From positions 1 to 64,000 of the forward strand of contig NZ_LKBT01000011.1 of NCBI RefSeq assembly GCF_002699985.1: a DNA stretch of 64,000 nt, written 5' to 3'. Made by a program: the position numbers and the translations under genes. The stretch comes from Pseudomonas sp. ICMP 561 (GTDB lineage Bacteria; Pseudomonadota; Gammaproteobacteria; Pseudomonadales; Pseudomonadaceae). The notes under the pieces are model-generated. The model was not told where the DNA came from and searched no databases. It worked only from the letters and a program-made list of their open reading frames with translations. Each line of letters opens with the position of its first letter. Position 1 is the first letter of the stretch. Shown one piece after another: positions 48,001-57,057 of the stretch.

Positions 48001-48887
48001 AATACATGACTACCGTGCGCAAAGACGCCCCTTGGTGCCCGAGCAATCTGGAGTTCATCAGGCGCATAAACGACCTGCCCAACCTCGATGAAGTACAGCG
48101 CACCGTGTTCGATGCCAGCTATCTGGTCATGGGCCTGGGCGATGTGTACCTCGGCGCACCGGTCGCCACGCCACTGGATCCGCGCCATCGACTGGTCACC
48201 ACCAAATACAACCCGGCTCGCACCTGGACCGCCGAAAACTCGGTAGGCATCGGCGGTGCGTACATGTGCGTGTACGGCATGGAAGGCCCCGGCGGTTATC
48301 AGTTTGTGGGGCGCACCCTGCAGATGTGGAATCGCTACCGCGAAGTCGCCGCGTTCGACGGCAAACCATGGCTGCTGCGCTTCTTCGATCAGATCCGCTT
48401 CTACCCGGTCAGCGCTGAAGAACTGCTGCGCATCCGTCGTGATTTCCCACTGGGCCGTTACGACCTGGAGATTGAACACAGCACTCTGAACCTGGCCGAT
48501 TACCAGGCGTTCCTGAATCGCGAAGCCGAGGGCATCGCCACCTTCCGCAGCCAGCAACAAGCGGCATTCAACGCTGAACGTGAACGCTGGATCGCCAGCG
48601 GTCAGGCCAACTTCGAAAGCGAAGAAGCCGTCGCGCCGTTGACCGAAGAAGCGCCACTCGAGGCTGGAGAGCACAGCGTCGACAGCCATATCGCCGGTAA
48701 CCTCTGGCAGGTGCAGGTCGAGGTCGGCCAGCGTGTCGAGGCAGGTGAGACCTTGGTGATTCTGGAGTCGATGAAGATGGAAATTCCGCTGCTGGCACCG
48801 ACCTCCGGCGTGGTCCGCGAGGTGCGCGTCCAGCCCGGTTCGGCAGTGCGTGCAGGTCAGCGTGTCGTCGTGCTGCAAGCCGACTGA
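45036..48887 (+). CDS. Biotin-dependent guanidine (urea) carboxylase with REP-encoded linker
   Basis: 1283 residues. Biotin carboxylase domain (about 1-450: LLIANRGAIACRILR, MLKSTAGGGGIGMRV, FLEVNTRLQVEHGVTE), carboxyltransferase AB (about 470-760, QTSVQDYPGRLGYW), carboxyltransferase CD (about 865-1080, LLLEIGAPELDLVLRF), C-terminal region (NLDEVQRTVFDASYLVMGLGDVYLG) and biotinyl domain with Lys1247 in ESMKMEIP. The riboswitch and DUF1989 partners point to guanidine as substrate: guanidine + ATP + bicarbonate to carboxyguanidine. Residues about 762-848 are encoded by REP palindromes sitting exactly between CT-AB and CT-CD; the frame is kept. Family members are typically about 1200 residues. 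Start codon has a weak CCGGGG site. Confidence 0.9.
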   Translation: MFDKLLIANRGAIACRILRTLRALHVKGVAVYSEADAASLHLLEADEAHSLGEGGSAGTYLAVDKILAIAKTSGAKAIHPGYGFLSENAAFAQACEDAGIAFVGPTPEQLRVFGLKHTARALAKKHGVPMLEGTELLDSVEAALSAAEVIGYPVMLKSTAGGGGIGMRVCRSAAELSESFEAVKRLGQNNFSDSGVFIEKYIQRARHLEVQVFGDGCGEVLALGVRDCSVQRRNQKVLEETPAPNLPDGMGEALCMAAIKLAKAVNYRSAGTVEFVFDSDDQRFYFLEVNTRLQVEHGVTEQVWGVDLVSWMVQLAAGDLPPLSELQAALKPSGHATQARLYAEDPGRDFQPCPGLLTAVNFPAVDGKSLRIDTWVEAGCEIPPFFDPMIAKVISWAPNRQLASDGLAKALSETRLYGVETNRDYLRQIIADVPFASGQPWTRCLEGLVYQADTFEVLSGGTQTSVQDYPGRLGYWAVGVPPSGPMDSRALRLGNSLLGNAEGCAALEITMSGPLLRFNTDAVIAVTGAVIPLTLDGQPQPMNTAVFVPAGSQLALGTIAGAGARSYLCVRGGLDVPDYLGSKSTFTLGQFGGHGGRALRAGDVLHVSPLIDRSAGQKVPSEQLEDLPSVRHIRVIYGPHGAPEYFTENYMQTFFATQWEVHFNSSRTGVRLIGPKPEWVRADGGEAGLHPSNIHDNPYAIGAVDFTGDMPVILGPDGPSLGGFVCPVTIIEADLWQLGQLKAGDKVMFHAVSLEQARRFIGRSELVRETSFPHANDASNVPTSSRTSSLLPGDGGAAQSGGSEFIRDEAVASDASSASGMPSSRASALLQGDGGAAQSGGSEFIREAGDAVPDLTPLEASLAPAELTSPIVLDIGADDTRLVARLSGDTHLLLEIGAPELDLVLRFRGHALMQALEAKHLQGVIDLTPGIRSLQVHYQPERLPLAHLLDIVAGEWDAVCAAKDLQVPSRIVHLPLSWDDPACQLAIEKYMTTVRKDAPWCPSNLEFIRRINDLPNLDEVQRTVFDASYLVMGLGDVYLGAPVATPLDPRHRLVTTKYNPARTWTAENSVGIGGAYMCVYGMEGPGGYQFVGRTLQMWNRYREVAAFDGKPWLLRFFDQIRFYPVSAEELLRIRRDFPLGRYDLEIEHSTLNLADYQAFLNREAEGIATFRSQQQAAFNAERERWIASGQANFESEEAVAPLTEEAPLEAGEHSVDSHIAGNLWQVQVEVGQRVEAGETLVILESMKMEIPLLAPTSGVVREVRVQPGSAVRAGQRVVVLQAD
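47319..47580. repeat. REP cluster inside the carboxylase coding sequence
   Basis: First palindrome: perfect 24-bp arms 47319-47342 and 47387-47410 (same family as the 8.1-kb array). Second: 47436 to 47526 (GGTGGGAGCGAATTCATTCG facing CGGGCAAGCGCGCTCCTAC). Third half-element 47553-47580. A near-identical segment starting GGGGGACGGCGGCGCAGC occurs twice (about 47411 and 47528, 117 bp apart). All lie in the open frame. Confidence 0.95.
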
Positions 48888-48915
48888 TCCTTTTACTTTT
48901 TGATGGAATTCTTCT

Positions 48916-50733
48916 ATGAGCCTTGAAGTAACGTTGCACGACCTGCGCCTTGATTCAGTCCGTGCGGCCTATGAATCCGGCAACCTGACACCCCGTCAAT
49001 TGATCCTTGCCCTGCGGGAAAAAGCCGCTGCGTTGAACCCTGAATATCACCTGTTCATTCACCTGCTGACTCCGAACGAACTGGAGCCCTACCTCGCCGC
49101 ACTGGAGGGTCGTGATATCAAGGACCTTCCGCTTTACGGCATCCCTTTCGCGATTAAGGACAACATTGATCTGGCGGGCATTCCCACCACAGCGGCTTGC
49201 GTGGCGTATACATACACGCCGGAACGTTCGGCGACGATCGTCGAACAGCTTTTAGCGCTGGGGGCGATCCCCATGGGCAAAACCAATCTGGATCAGTTCG
49301 CCACGGGTTTGAACGGCAGCCGCTCGCCCTTTGGCGCCTGCCCGAACAGCGTGCTCAAAGAATATCCCTCGGGCGGCTCCAGCTCGGGTTCGTCACTCGC
49401 CGTCGCGCTGGGCGTCAGTAGTTTCTCGCTGGGCACCGACACAGCAGGCTCGGGCCGGGTACCCGCTGCGCTAAACAATCTGGTGGGCATGAAGGCCAGT
49501 AAAGGCCTGATCTCCACCGCAGGCGTCGTACCGGCCTGCCGCACGCTGGATTGCGTGACGACTTTCACCGCCACCGCTCGCGAAGCCAGTCTGTTGCTGA
49601 GCCTGACCGCCAGGCTCGATGCGCATGACGAATACAGCCGCAGCAATCCGCTGTGGAACGACGCTTCGGCATTCGGTGCGCCACGTCCCTTCCGGTTCGG
49701 CGTTCCACGCGAAGAGGACCTGGAGTTCTTCGGCTGCACGGAGGGTCCGCAGCTGTTTAGCGACGCCGTTGACCACCTGACGGCGCTGGGTGGCCAAGCC
49801 GTCACTCTGGACCTGTCACCGTTCCTTGAGGCCGCGCGTCTGCTGTACGAAGGGCCGTGGGTCGCCGAGCGCTACAGCGTTGCGGGCGAACTGATGGAGA
49901 CCAACCCCGACGCAGTGTTGCCAGTGATAAAAGCAGTGCTGGCCAAGGCCCCTGCGGTCAGTGGTGTGGAAACATTCCGCGCCCAGTACCGTCTGCAAGC
50001 GCTCAAGGCGATCTGCGACAAGGCCATGGAAGATCTGGACTTCGTCGTAACGCCAAGCATTCCCCGTCCGGTGACCAACGCCGAGCTGCAAGCCGAACCC
50101 GTATTGCGCAATTCGGACCTGGGCTACTACACCAACTTCGTCAACCTGCTGGACTACGCCGCCATTGCCGTACCGAGCGCGTTCATGAACAACGGACTGC
50201 CTTGGGGCGTGACGCTGTTCGGCCGGGTGTTTACTGATCAGTATTTGCTGAGTGTAGCCGACGCTCTGCAACGTCACACCGAACTGCCATTGATTGCCAA
50301 CCTGAACACGCAGTTGAACAAGCCCGCCGCCATCGCACGCAACGACATGGCCCGCGTAGTGGTATGCGGCGCGCATCTGGATGGCCTGGCGTTGAACTGG
50401 CAACTCAAACAGCGCGGTGCTTGCCTGGTTGAAACCACACACAGTTCGCCGGACTACCAGCTGTATGCACTCGCAGGCGGCCCGCCGTTCCGGCCGGGCA
50501 TGGGTCGGGTCGGTCAAGGTGGAGTCGCCATCGAAGTGGAAGTCTGGGAACTGCCAAGCCGCGAACTGGGCTCATTCCTCACCGGTATTCCGGCGCCACT
50601 GGGTTTAGGCAAAGTGCAATTGGCTGATGGCCGCTGGGAGTGCGGGTTTATCTGCGAAGCTTATGGGCTGGAGGGCGCAAAAAACATCAGCCATCTTGGC
50701 GGCTGGAGGGCTTATCTGCAGGCTGATAAATAG
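48916..50733 (+). CDS. atzF: Allophanate hydrolase
   Basis: 605 residues. Amidase-signature triad Lys81 (FAIKDN), Ser155 (SGGSSSGSS) and Ser179 (TDTAGSGRVPAA), plus the C-terminal AtzF domain (YALAGGPPFRPGMGRVGQGG). It hydrolyses allophanate to 2 NH3 and 2 CO2, closing the guanidine pathway. 28 bp after the carboxylase; last gene of the operon. Confidence 0.96.
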   Translation: MSLEVTLHDLRLDSVRAAYESGNLTPRQLILALREKAAALNPEYHLFIHLLTPNELEPYLAALEGRDIKDLPLYGIPFAIKDNIDLAGIPTTAACVAYTYTPERSATIVEQLLALGAIPMGKTNLDQFATGLNGSRSPFGACPNSVLKEYPSGGSSSGSSLAVALGVSSFSLGTDTAGSGRVPAALNNLVGMKASKGLISTAGVVPACRTLDCVTTFTATAREASLLLSLTARLDAHDEYSRSNPLWNDASAFGAPRPFRFGVPREEDLEFFGCTEGPQLFSDAVDHLTALGGQAVTLDLSPFLEAARLLYEGPWVAERYSVAGELMETNPDAVLPVIKAVLAKAPAVSGVETFRAQYRLQALKAICDKAMEDLDFVVTPSIPRPVTNAELQAEPVLRNSDLGYYTNFVNLLDYAAIAVPSAFMNNGLPWGVTLFGRVFTDQYLLSVADALQRHTELPLIANLNTQLNKPAAIARNDMARVVVCGAHLDGLALNWQLKQRGACLVETTHSSPDYQLYALAGGPPFRPGMGRVGQGGVAIEVEVWELPSRELGSFLTGIPAPLGLGKVQLADGRWECGFICEAYGLEGAKNISHLGGWRAYLQADK

Positions 50734-50761
50734 AGCTAAACAGGTTTGGAACACAACCCCG

Positions 50762-50963
50762 GTGGGAGCGAATTTATTCGCGAAAGCGGTGTGTTAGACG
50801 CAGATTTTTTTACAGGAAAAACGCATTCGCGAATGAATTCGCTCCCACGAAAAACAGGTATTTACGCATTGAACGCACATCCCGGTAGGAGCGAATTTAT
50901 TCGCGAAGGCAGTGTGTCAGACACAGATATATTTGCAGGAAAAACGCATTCGCGAATGAATTA
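50762..50963. repeat. Two REP elements after atzF, core GGGAGCGAATTTATTCGCGAA
   Basis: First pair: arms 50762-50784 and 50826-50848, complete. Second copy begins at 50885 and its right arm (to about 50963) is truncated after TTCGCGAATGAATT. Same family as the second and third elements in the carboxylase gene. Confidence 0.88.
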
Positions 50964-51012
50964 CAAGTCTTGTGATTAGTCCCATACATAATTAGCCCAA
51001 TCACAAAAAACC

Positions 51013-51054
51013 AGCCGACATAGTGAGCCTTCAACTCATCAAGTCGGCTTTTTT
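51013..51054 (+). terminator. Hairpin with T-run directly in front of the DUF6543 start
   Basis: Stem AGCCGAC (51013-51019) / GTCGGCT (51043-51049), inner pairing GTGAG/CTCAT, then six T residues 51049-51054; the ATG begins at 51055. It can terminate atzF transcripts; it also occupies the normal Shine-Dalgarno position of the next gene. Confidence 0.8.
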
Positions 51055-54000
51055 ATGAACGATCAAACACCCCACACAGACCCTCATCGCCAGCGTCTGG
51101 AAAACCTGAGGCAAAGTCCCGGCTTCAAACTCATCGCCCACTCGACGCTGCTGCTCAAAGCCACCCAGCTGGACATGGATTACCCTCCTACCCTCCGCGC
51201 TTACATACGCGAGCAGTTGCGGCACCTGCTGCAACAGACCACCGGCAAAGCCCTGTCCCCCGACAAGCTCAGCATCAACTTTCGCACTGAAACCAATCCC
51301 GAGGTCGACAACCAGGGCCGCGAGCGATACTCGCGGCGCATGACGCTCACCGACATCGGCGTGCTGTCCTTTAATGGCGAGATGATGCGCGTACTTCTGC
51401 AGCACACCTTCACAGACAAGCCGCTGGATGAATCAACCCCTGCCCTTACCGCACAGGCTGCGCTCAACCTGATCATCAATAGCCGCTGGTTCTTCGACTA
51501 CTCCGCACTGATGGAAAGTTTCTGGGCCAGGCACCGGGATACTTACCGGGCACTGGCCAAGCTGTCTTTTCTGGACAAACTGGCTCGGCAATACGCTCGT
51601 AAGCAGATTACTCGCGAAGGCTATGAACTCGCCCTGGAGGCCTTGGGTCTAGAGGCGTTTCCGGACTCGGCAGCTTGCCTGGAAATCCCCGCCCGAGGGT
51701 CGCGCGCTACTGCGCACCTGCTGTCGATCAACGAACAGGATCTACCCGACGCTTTTCAGATACGGTCCAACAACACATCGCATTGCTTTATCCACATGCC
51801 GGGAGGTCGAAATGCGCCAGTGGAGTACATCAGCAATAAGCCAACGCACATGGGTAGAAAGTTCGTTGAAGCCCTGAAGACCCTCCCCGGCTTGCATGAC
51901 TACTCCGGGCCAGCCAGCCTTTCGGAAATCGACGGAGATATTTTTTCAGCCATTACCGCGGCTCAGGAAACACGCTCTCTGGAGTATATCGAGACGCAGG
52001 TCGGCATCAGCGCTCAACCTCATCCCTTCAAAAGCATAGAGCGTAGCCTGAGCCTGCTCGGCGCGGTGGATATATGGCAGTCGCACCCCGATGTTCTGCA
52101 ACAGATTCCGGTTCCCTTGACCACTGCCGCCAGAATCATGGCCAAGGCGCTCCGGGAAAAACATCAGTGGGTAGTCAACCCCGATCAGGTGTTCATTCGT
52201 TACCTGCGGGGCCACTCCACCACCCCGCTTGGCGACGCCCGGCATCCTCCCATCGACATTCAGGTCCCGGATGAAAAGCCCATCAGCCTGAGCGAAGCAC
52301 TGGTGAGCAATTACCGCGTCGCATCGCCAGCCGGTTATATCGATAACGGAGGCCGTAACGCGGTCTATCTCGACGTCACAGGCACAGGCAAATGGGACGC
52401 CCGCCAGGAGCTGCCCATGGACGTTCAGGCCATTGAAATGGTGATTCGCGAGATCAATTTTCTGAACGTGATGCACCAGGAAATCGATGAGTTCCAGGCG
52501 CAGCACAAGGCAGCCATTGAAGCGACCTTGCAAAGTCAGTTCGTGAACCAGGCATTGCGGTGCCTCAAGCACGGCACCTTGCAGCGTGAGGGGTTCGATC
52601 TGATCGTCAAAGCGCTTGAGCAACTGAACATCAGAACCCGGGGCGCGCGGGTCGAATGGGCCATACCCGGTGTCTATCTACAGCACTCCCTGTTTGACGG
52701 GCCGACCGAACAATACTGCCCGAGCCTTCTGGTACTAAGCCTTCCCGGCAGAGCGCAACGGGTGCTTTATCAGGCGGGCATGCTCAAAGCGTTTATCGAA
52801 TTCGCTAGCGAGGACGAACTTAACCGCTATTTACGCCATGCAGCACATAGCCAGACGTGGCGAGATAGCGTTCGTCATTACGTCCCCGTGCGCCACCATG
52901 AGCGGCTCACGTACATCCTGAAAGTCTGGGCAGGAGAGCAGGCACCCAGCGAGCCGGTGTCCTTGTTGCGTCCCTGGACTGACGTCTTGCTCAATCACGA
53001 CACACGCAAAGCGCTGGCGCAGGAACTGAAGGAGCAGCGCATCACGGGGTCACCGTTTGCCCATATCGCGCATATGCTCAGGCAGAACGCGCTCTGGAAC
53101 GCGGATGACACCGTTGTCACCTCCCGGGAAGTATCACTTCGCTACTGGACACGCCTGCTTCAACAGTTGCAGTTTCTGATAGCGCCTATGTCGGTACTGC
53201 TGACGCCCGCGTTGATTGCTTCTCTGGCAACCGAACTCGGTATCGCAGCTTTGAATATCGGCTCGGCGAACTTGCCAGGTGCACGTTATGCCGAGAAACA
53301 ACAGGCGTTGCTCAGTGCTCTGTCACTGGGACTACTGCAACTGCCGCCCTCCATGCCTCGACTGACCCATGCTCTGCGCAAGCTGGCGACGCCGGTCAAG
53401 CCCGTTTTACGTCCTGCGCTTGCATCGGCATCCAGTACTAAAAGCTTCGGTATCTGGCTCAACCGTTCGATGCCTGACCGGAAAACCCGCTTTGAGCAGT
53501 TCTTCCATACGGATGCAGTACTAAAAGCCTGGAACATTCCTGGTCACCCTGCGTTTTCCACGCTGGCGGTCAAAGCCTGGAAGCTGAAACGCCAGTTTCT
53601 GTTGTGGACTGCCGAAACCCGACAAGCGCGAACTCTGGTGGTCAGCAGCCACGGTTATTACCTGCCCTGGAGCAAAAATGCAGCCATCCCCAACGGCACG
53701 GAGCTGCAAGTCTACGCGCCGCATGGATACGAGTTGGTCGACCCCAGACTCCATCGGGTAGTCAGCAAGCAAGCGAGCCCTTTCGCTCTCCTCGATACGC
53801 AGCAAACAGCTCCCGCAAGTTCCCTGAGTCAGGCCTATGAGCTGACCGACAAACTGCTGGCAGGCACTGCCCGGCCGGGAATGATAAAGAACTACACCCT
53901 TTCAAAATTCCAGAGCCCTTACGGCGAAAGTTATCAGGACATTAGCCATGTCGTGCGCAACTCCAATCAGTCGCCGTTCAGAAATACGCTGCCATCACCC

Positions 54001-54180
54001 ACTCCCATGGACGTACTGACGGTCAGAAACCGCTTCGGCATGACGCCCCCTGCTCTGGAGCAAATGTTCAACGCATTGTCTGAAGCCGGTATTCATTACG
54101 ACAGGATTCTGCTGCTGCATTGTCGCTGCTCAGCGTTCAAGTCACTGCTTGGCATCGCACCTGTGTACAGAGTCCCCTGA
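51055..54180 (+). CDS. Large DUF6543 / dermonecrotic-toxin-like protein
   Basis: Up to 1041 residues with no signal peptide. N-terminal half (STLLLKATQLDMDYPPTLRA, NLIINSRWFFDYSALMESFW, CFIHMPGGRNAPVEYIS) matches the large Pseudomonas proteins carrying DUF6543, named after dermonecrotic-toxin N-terminal regions. A hydrophobic stretch lies near residues 710-740. The C-terminal part is unrecognised and could be an effector region. No secretion genes, immunity gene or paralogues adjoin. ATG 51055 sits immediately behind a terminator T-run and has no ribosome-binding site; ATG 51175 would remove 40 conserved-looking residues. Function not assigned. Confidence 0.7.
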   Translation: MNDQTPHTDPHRQRLENLRQSPGFKLIAHSTLLLKATQLDMDYPPTLRAYIREQLRHLLQQTTGKALSPDKLSINFRTETNPEVDNQGRERYSRRMTLTDIGVLSFNGEMMRVLLQHTFTDKPLDESTPALTAQAALNLIINSRWFFDYSALMESFWARHRDTYRALAKLSFLDKLARQYARKQITREGYELALEALGLEAFPDSAACLEIPARGSRATAHLLSINEQDLPDAFQIRSNNTSHCFIHMPGGRNAPVEYISNKPTHMGRKFVEALKTLPGLHDYSGPASLSEIDGDIFSAITAAQETRSLEYIETQVGISAQPHPFKSIERSLSLLGAVDIWQSHPDVLQQIPVPLTTAARIMAKALREKHQWVVNPDQVFIRYLRGHSTTPLGDARHPPIDIQVPDEKPISLSEALVSNYRVASPAGYIDNGGRNAVYLDVTGTGKWDARQELPMDVQAIEMVIREINFLNVMHQEIDEFQAQHKAAIEATLQSQFVNQALRCLKHGTLQREGFDLIVKALEQLNIRTRGARVEWAIPGVYLQHSLFDGPTEQYCPSLLVLSLPGRAQRVLYQAGMLKAFIEFASEDELNRYLRHAAHSQTWRDSVRHYVPVRHHERLTYILKVWAGEQAPSEPVSLLRPWTDVLLNHDTRKALAQELKEQRITGSPFAHIAHMLRQNALWNADDTVVTSREVSLRYWTRLLQQLQFLIAPMSVLLTPALIASLATELGIAALNIGSANLPGARYAEKQQALLSALSLGLLQLPPSMPRLTHALRKLATPVKPVLRPALASASSTKSFGIWLNRSMPDRKTRFEQFFHTDAVLKAWNIPGHPAFSTLAVKAWKLKRQFLLWTAETRQARTLVVSSHGYYLPWSKNAAIPNGTELQVYAPHGYELVDPRLHRVVSKQASPFALLDTQQTAPASSLSQAYELTDKLLAGTARPGMIKNYTLSKFQSPYGESYQDISHVVRNSNQSPFRNTLPSPTPMDVLTVRNRFGMTPPALEQMFNALSEAGIHYDRILLLHCRCSAFKSLLGIAPVYRVP

Positions 54181-54312
54181 GTAGGGAATGACAGATGTTC
54201 GGTAAGCATGAGTTCAACATCGCCGAAAAACATTCAACTTCGCCATAGCGTAAAGAATACCGGCGGGCTAGCATGCCTGCGTCAACGGACAGGCAAAACA
54301 ATCGGACACGTT

Positions 54313-55794
54313 ATGGCTTTTCGCACTGCTCGCCCTTCACAACGCTCACTTCTGTTTACGCTGGTGATCGTGCTGGGCTGTGGTTTCCTGGCAACCTCGC
54401 TGCTCAGCTATTACTCGTCGCGCGAGTCCATTCGCGACAACATCATCAATACCGAGCTGCCGCTGACGTCCGATACCGTGTATTCGGAAATCCAGAAAGA
54501 TCTGGTTCGCCCCGTATTGATCTCTTCGATGATGGCCCGCGACACGTTCATGCGTGACTGGGTTGTGGAAGGCGAGCGCAATACTCAGCAGATCACCCGT
54601 TATCTCAAAGAAGTGATGGACCACTACGGGGCGTTCACCACGTTTTTCGTGTCCGACAGCAGCCTGACGTATTACCAGGCCAAAGGCATCCTGAAGAAAA
54701 TCGACGCCCGGGAGCCGCGAGACGTCTGGTATTACCGCGTCCGGGACATGGAAGCTCCGTACGAGATCAACGTCGATCCGGACATGGCCAACAAGGACAA
54801 CCTGACGTTTTTCATCAACTACAAAGTCTTCGACTACAACAACAAATTCATTGGTGCCACCGGCGTCGGGCTGACCGTGGATGCCGTCATCAAACTGATC
54901 GACCGCTACCAACAGCGCTATGAGCGCAGCGTTTACTTTGTCGATGCCTTCGGCCGCATCGTATTGACCGGCGAAAGCGGAGGCCCACAGGGCGCAGCAA
55001 TTGGCGAGTCACTCAGTCAGTTGCCGAGCATGGCCGACTTGCTGAGCAAAATGCCCAAACCGCTCAGCGGCACTTACGAGCACAGGGTCAACGGCAAGGA
55101 ACACTTCCTCAACGTACGTTACATACCGGAACTGAATTGGTACCTGTTCGTCGACAAGGAAGAGGAATCTGCACTGAGTGACATACGCCACTCGCTGTAC
55201 CTGAACCTGCTTATCTGTCTGGTGATCACGCTCATAGTGGTTTACCTGCTGAATCTGGTGGTCAACCGCTTCCAGTACCGAATTGAAGCCCAGGCGACCC
55301 TCGATAGCCTGACCGGCCTGCCGAACCGTCGCGGTTTCAATCTGTGGGCGGTCAAGACCCTCAAGGATGCTCAGCGCGATGCTCGCCCACTCACAGCCAT
55401 GCTGCTGGACCTGGACCACTTCAAGCGACTTAACGACACCCACGGGCATCTGGCCGGAGACGAAGTGCTGGCTGGTTTTGCTGACGACCTGAAAAGCTGC
55501 TTGCGTCAGTCAGACATCATTTGTCGTTGGGGCGGCGAAGAGTTCATCATCCTGCTCAAGGGCACCGATACCGTTGATGCCCATGATGTCGCGGAAAAAA
55601 TTCGGCTGCTGGCCGAACAGCACCGTTACACGTTCTCCGGCGAAGTGCTGTATGTGACGGTCAGCATCGGCTTGAGCCGGTTGCAGCCCGACGATACGCT
55701 GCAAAGCCTGATCGCCCGCGCAGACAGCGCGCTGTATCGCGCCAAGCAGAACGGTCGCAACCAGATCTGCACGGAGGCGCCAAGCGCACCATGA
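54313..55794 (+). CDS. Membrane diguanylate cyclase (Cache-GGDEF)
   Basis: 493 residues from ATG 54313 (MAFRTARPSQRS). TM helix about 12-32, periplasmic dCache-like sensor with FFVSDSSLTYYQAKG and DVWYYRV, second TM (LLICLVITLIVVYLLNLV), GGDEF domain. Active site GGEEF at about 407-411 is functional-type and the inhibitory RxxD (RQSD, about 398) is present five residues before it, so product inhibition is expected. Makes c-di-GMP in response to a periplasmic ligand. Overlaps the CWC gene by 4 bp. Confidence 0.9.
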   Translation: MAFRTARPSQRSLLFTLVIVLGCGFLATSLLSYYSSRESIRDNIINTELPLTSDTVYSEIQKDLVRPVLISSMMARDTFMRDWVVEGERNTQQITRYLKEVMDHYGAFTTFFVSDSSLTYYQAKGILKKIDAREPRDVWYYRVRDMEAPYEINVDPDMANKDNLTFFINYKVFDYNNKFIGATGVGLTVDAVIKLIDRYQQRYERSVYFVDAFGRIVLTGESGGPQGAAIGESLSQLPSMADLLSKMPKPLSGTYEHRVNGKEHFLNVRYIPELNWYLFVDKEEESALSDIRHSLYLNLLICLVITLIVVYLLNLVVNRFQYRIEAQATLDSLTGLPNRRGFNLWAVKTLKDAQRDARPLTAMLLDLDHFKRLNDTHGHLAGDEVLAGFADDLKSCLRQSDIICRWGGEEFIILLKGTDTVDAHDVAEKIRLLAEQHRYTFSGEVLYVTVSIGLSRLQPDDTLQSLIARADSALYRAKQNGRNQICTEAPSAP

Positions 55795-56024
55795 ACACCT
55801 CAGCCAGTACTCCACAAATCTGCCCGGCCTGCGGCGCAAGCAACGCTTGCACCCTGGCCGACCCGCGCACGGCGGATCAGGCGTGCTGGTGTTTTTCGGT
55901 GAGCATTGACCCCTCGGTGATCCGGGCCCTGCCGGAAGAACTGCGCAACAAAGCCTGCCTGTGCCCGCGTTGTGCGGGGATCAGTGATGCGCTTTCGGAC
56001 AAGACTGATCCGAGCCCCGACTGA
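55791..56024 (+). CDS. Cysteine-rich CWC family protein
   Basis: 77 residues with paired cysteines (CPACGASNAC, ACWCFSV, CLCPRCAG), the pattern of the small Cys-rich CWC family; probably binds zinc. Start overlaps the cyclase stop (ATGA), so co-translated. Role unknown. Confidence 0.85.
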   Translation: MNTSASTPQICPACGASNACTLADPRTADQACWCFSVSIDPSVIRALPEELRNKACLCPRCAGISDALSDKTDPSPD

Positions 56025-56049
56025 AGCCTTTGGAAGATGCTTTGACGTT

Positions 56050-56264
56050 GTAGGACTGGCTTTAGCCGGGAGGACGGCATTTCTTACAAAGAAAATTTGG
56101 CGAATGTCCTGCCCTCCTCCCGGCTAAAGCCGGTCCTACGAATCTCGCAGAACTGTGGGAAATTTCATTCGCGATGGCTGGTGCTAAATCTGTAGGAGCT
56201 GACGAAGGCTGCGAATTGCGGAGTGTCAGAAAAAACGCCTTCGCAGCCTTCGGCAGCTCCTACA
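56050..56264. repeat. Two different REP pairs before rsuA
   Basis: Pair one: arms 56050-56072 and 56117-56139 (core GGCTTTAGCCGGGAG). Pair two: arms 56191-56215 and 56240-56264 (core GAAGGCTGCGAA). They make up most of the 340-bp gap; the rsuA promoter should lie in the remaining 100 bp. Confidence 0.9.
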
Positions 56265-56364
56265 AAAATTGTCCCAAATCAGCGCCAGTATTCGCTTGAG
56301 CTAATGGATCTTGCGCGGGAACAGGTAACATACCTGCCCTCCTCGCCATCACACCAAAATCGCC

Positions 56365-57057
56365 ATGCGCCTCGACCGCTTCCTCAGCAACCTGCCGCGC
56401 TTCAATCGCAAGGACGTACGTCTGGCGTTGATCGGCGGACGGGTCAAAGTGGACGGGCAACGGGTCAGCGATCCGCATCACGCGGTGCGCGAGTTCAGCC
56501 GGGTGGAGTTCGACGATGAGGTCCTGCAAGTCGGCAAGCCTGCGCGCTACTTCATGTTGCACAAACCTCAGGGCCGCGTCAGCGCCACCACCGATCCGCA
56601 ACACCCCACCGTGCTGGACTTGCTGCACGAGCCCGACAAGCACCAACTGCACATCGCCGGACGACTGGATTTCAATACCACCGGGCTGATGCTGCTCACC
56701 AACGACGGCCAGTGGTCACGACGTCTAACCCAACCCCAGACCAAGCTGCCGAAGGTTTACTACGTCGAAACCGAACAAGTCATCGACGAGCGCTATGTAC
56801 AGACTTTTGCCCAAGGCCTGTACTTCGCCTTCGAAGACCTCACCACCCAACCCGCACAGCTGACGGTACTCGGCCCGCGTTGCGCAAGATTGAGCATCGT
56901 TGAGGGCCGCTATCATCAGATCAAACGCATGTTCGGCCATTTCGACAACAAAGTCCTGCGCCTGCATCGCGAAAGCATGGCCCACCTGAGCCTCGACCCG
57001 GAACTGAAGCCAGGCCAATACCGTGTGCTAGAGCCTTCGGAAATTCAGGGCGTATAA
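56365..57057 (+). CDS. rsuA: 16S rRNA pseudouridine(516) synthase
   Basis: 230 residues: N-terminal S4 RNA-binding domain (MRLDRFLSNLPRFNRKDV) and RsuA-type catalytic domain with active-site Asp in AGRLDFNTTGLML. YHQIKRMFGHFDNKV is typical. Modifies U516 of 16S rRNA. Confidence 0.94.
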   Translation: MRLDRFLSNLPRFNRKDVRLALIGGRVKVDGQRVSDPHHAVREFSRVEFDDEVLQVGKPARYFMLHKPQGRVSATTDPQHPTVLDLLHEPDKHQLHIAGRLDFNTTGLMLLTNDGQWSRRLTQPQTKLPKVYYVETEQVIDERYVQTFAQGLYFAFEDLTTQPAQLTVLGPRCARLSIVEGRYHQIKRMFGHFDNKVLRLHRESMAHLSLDPELKPGQYRVLEPSEIQGV

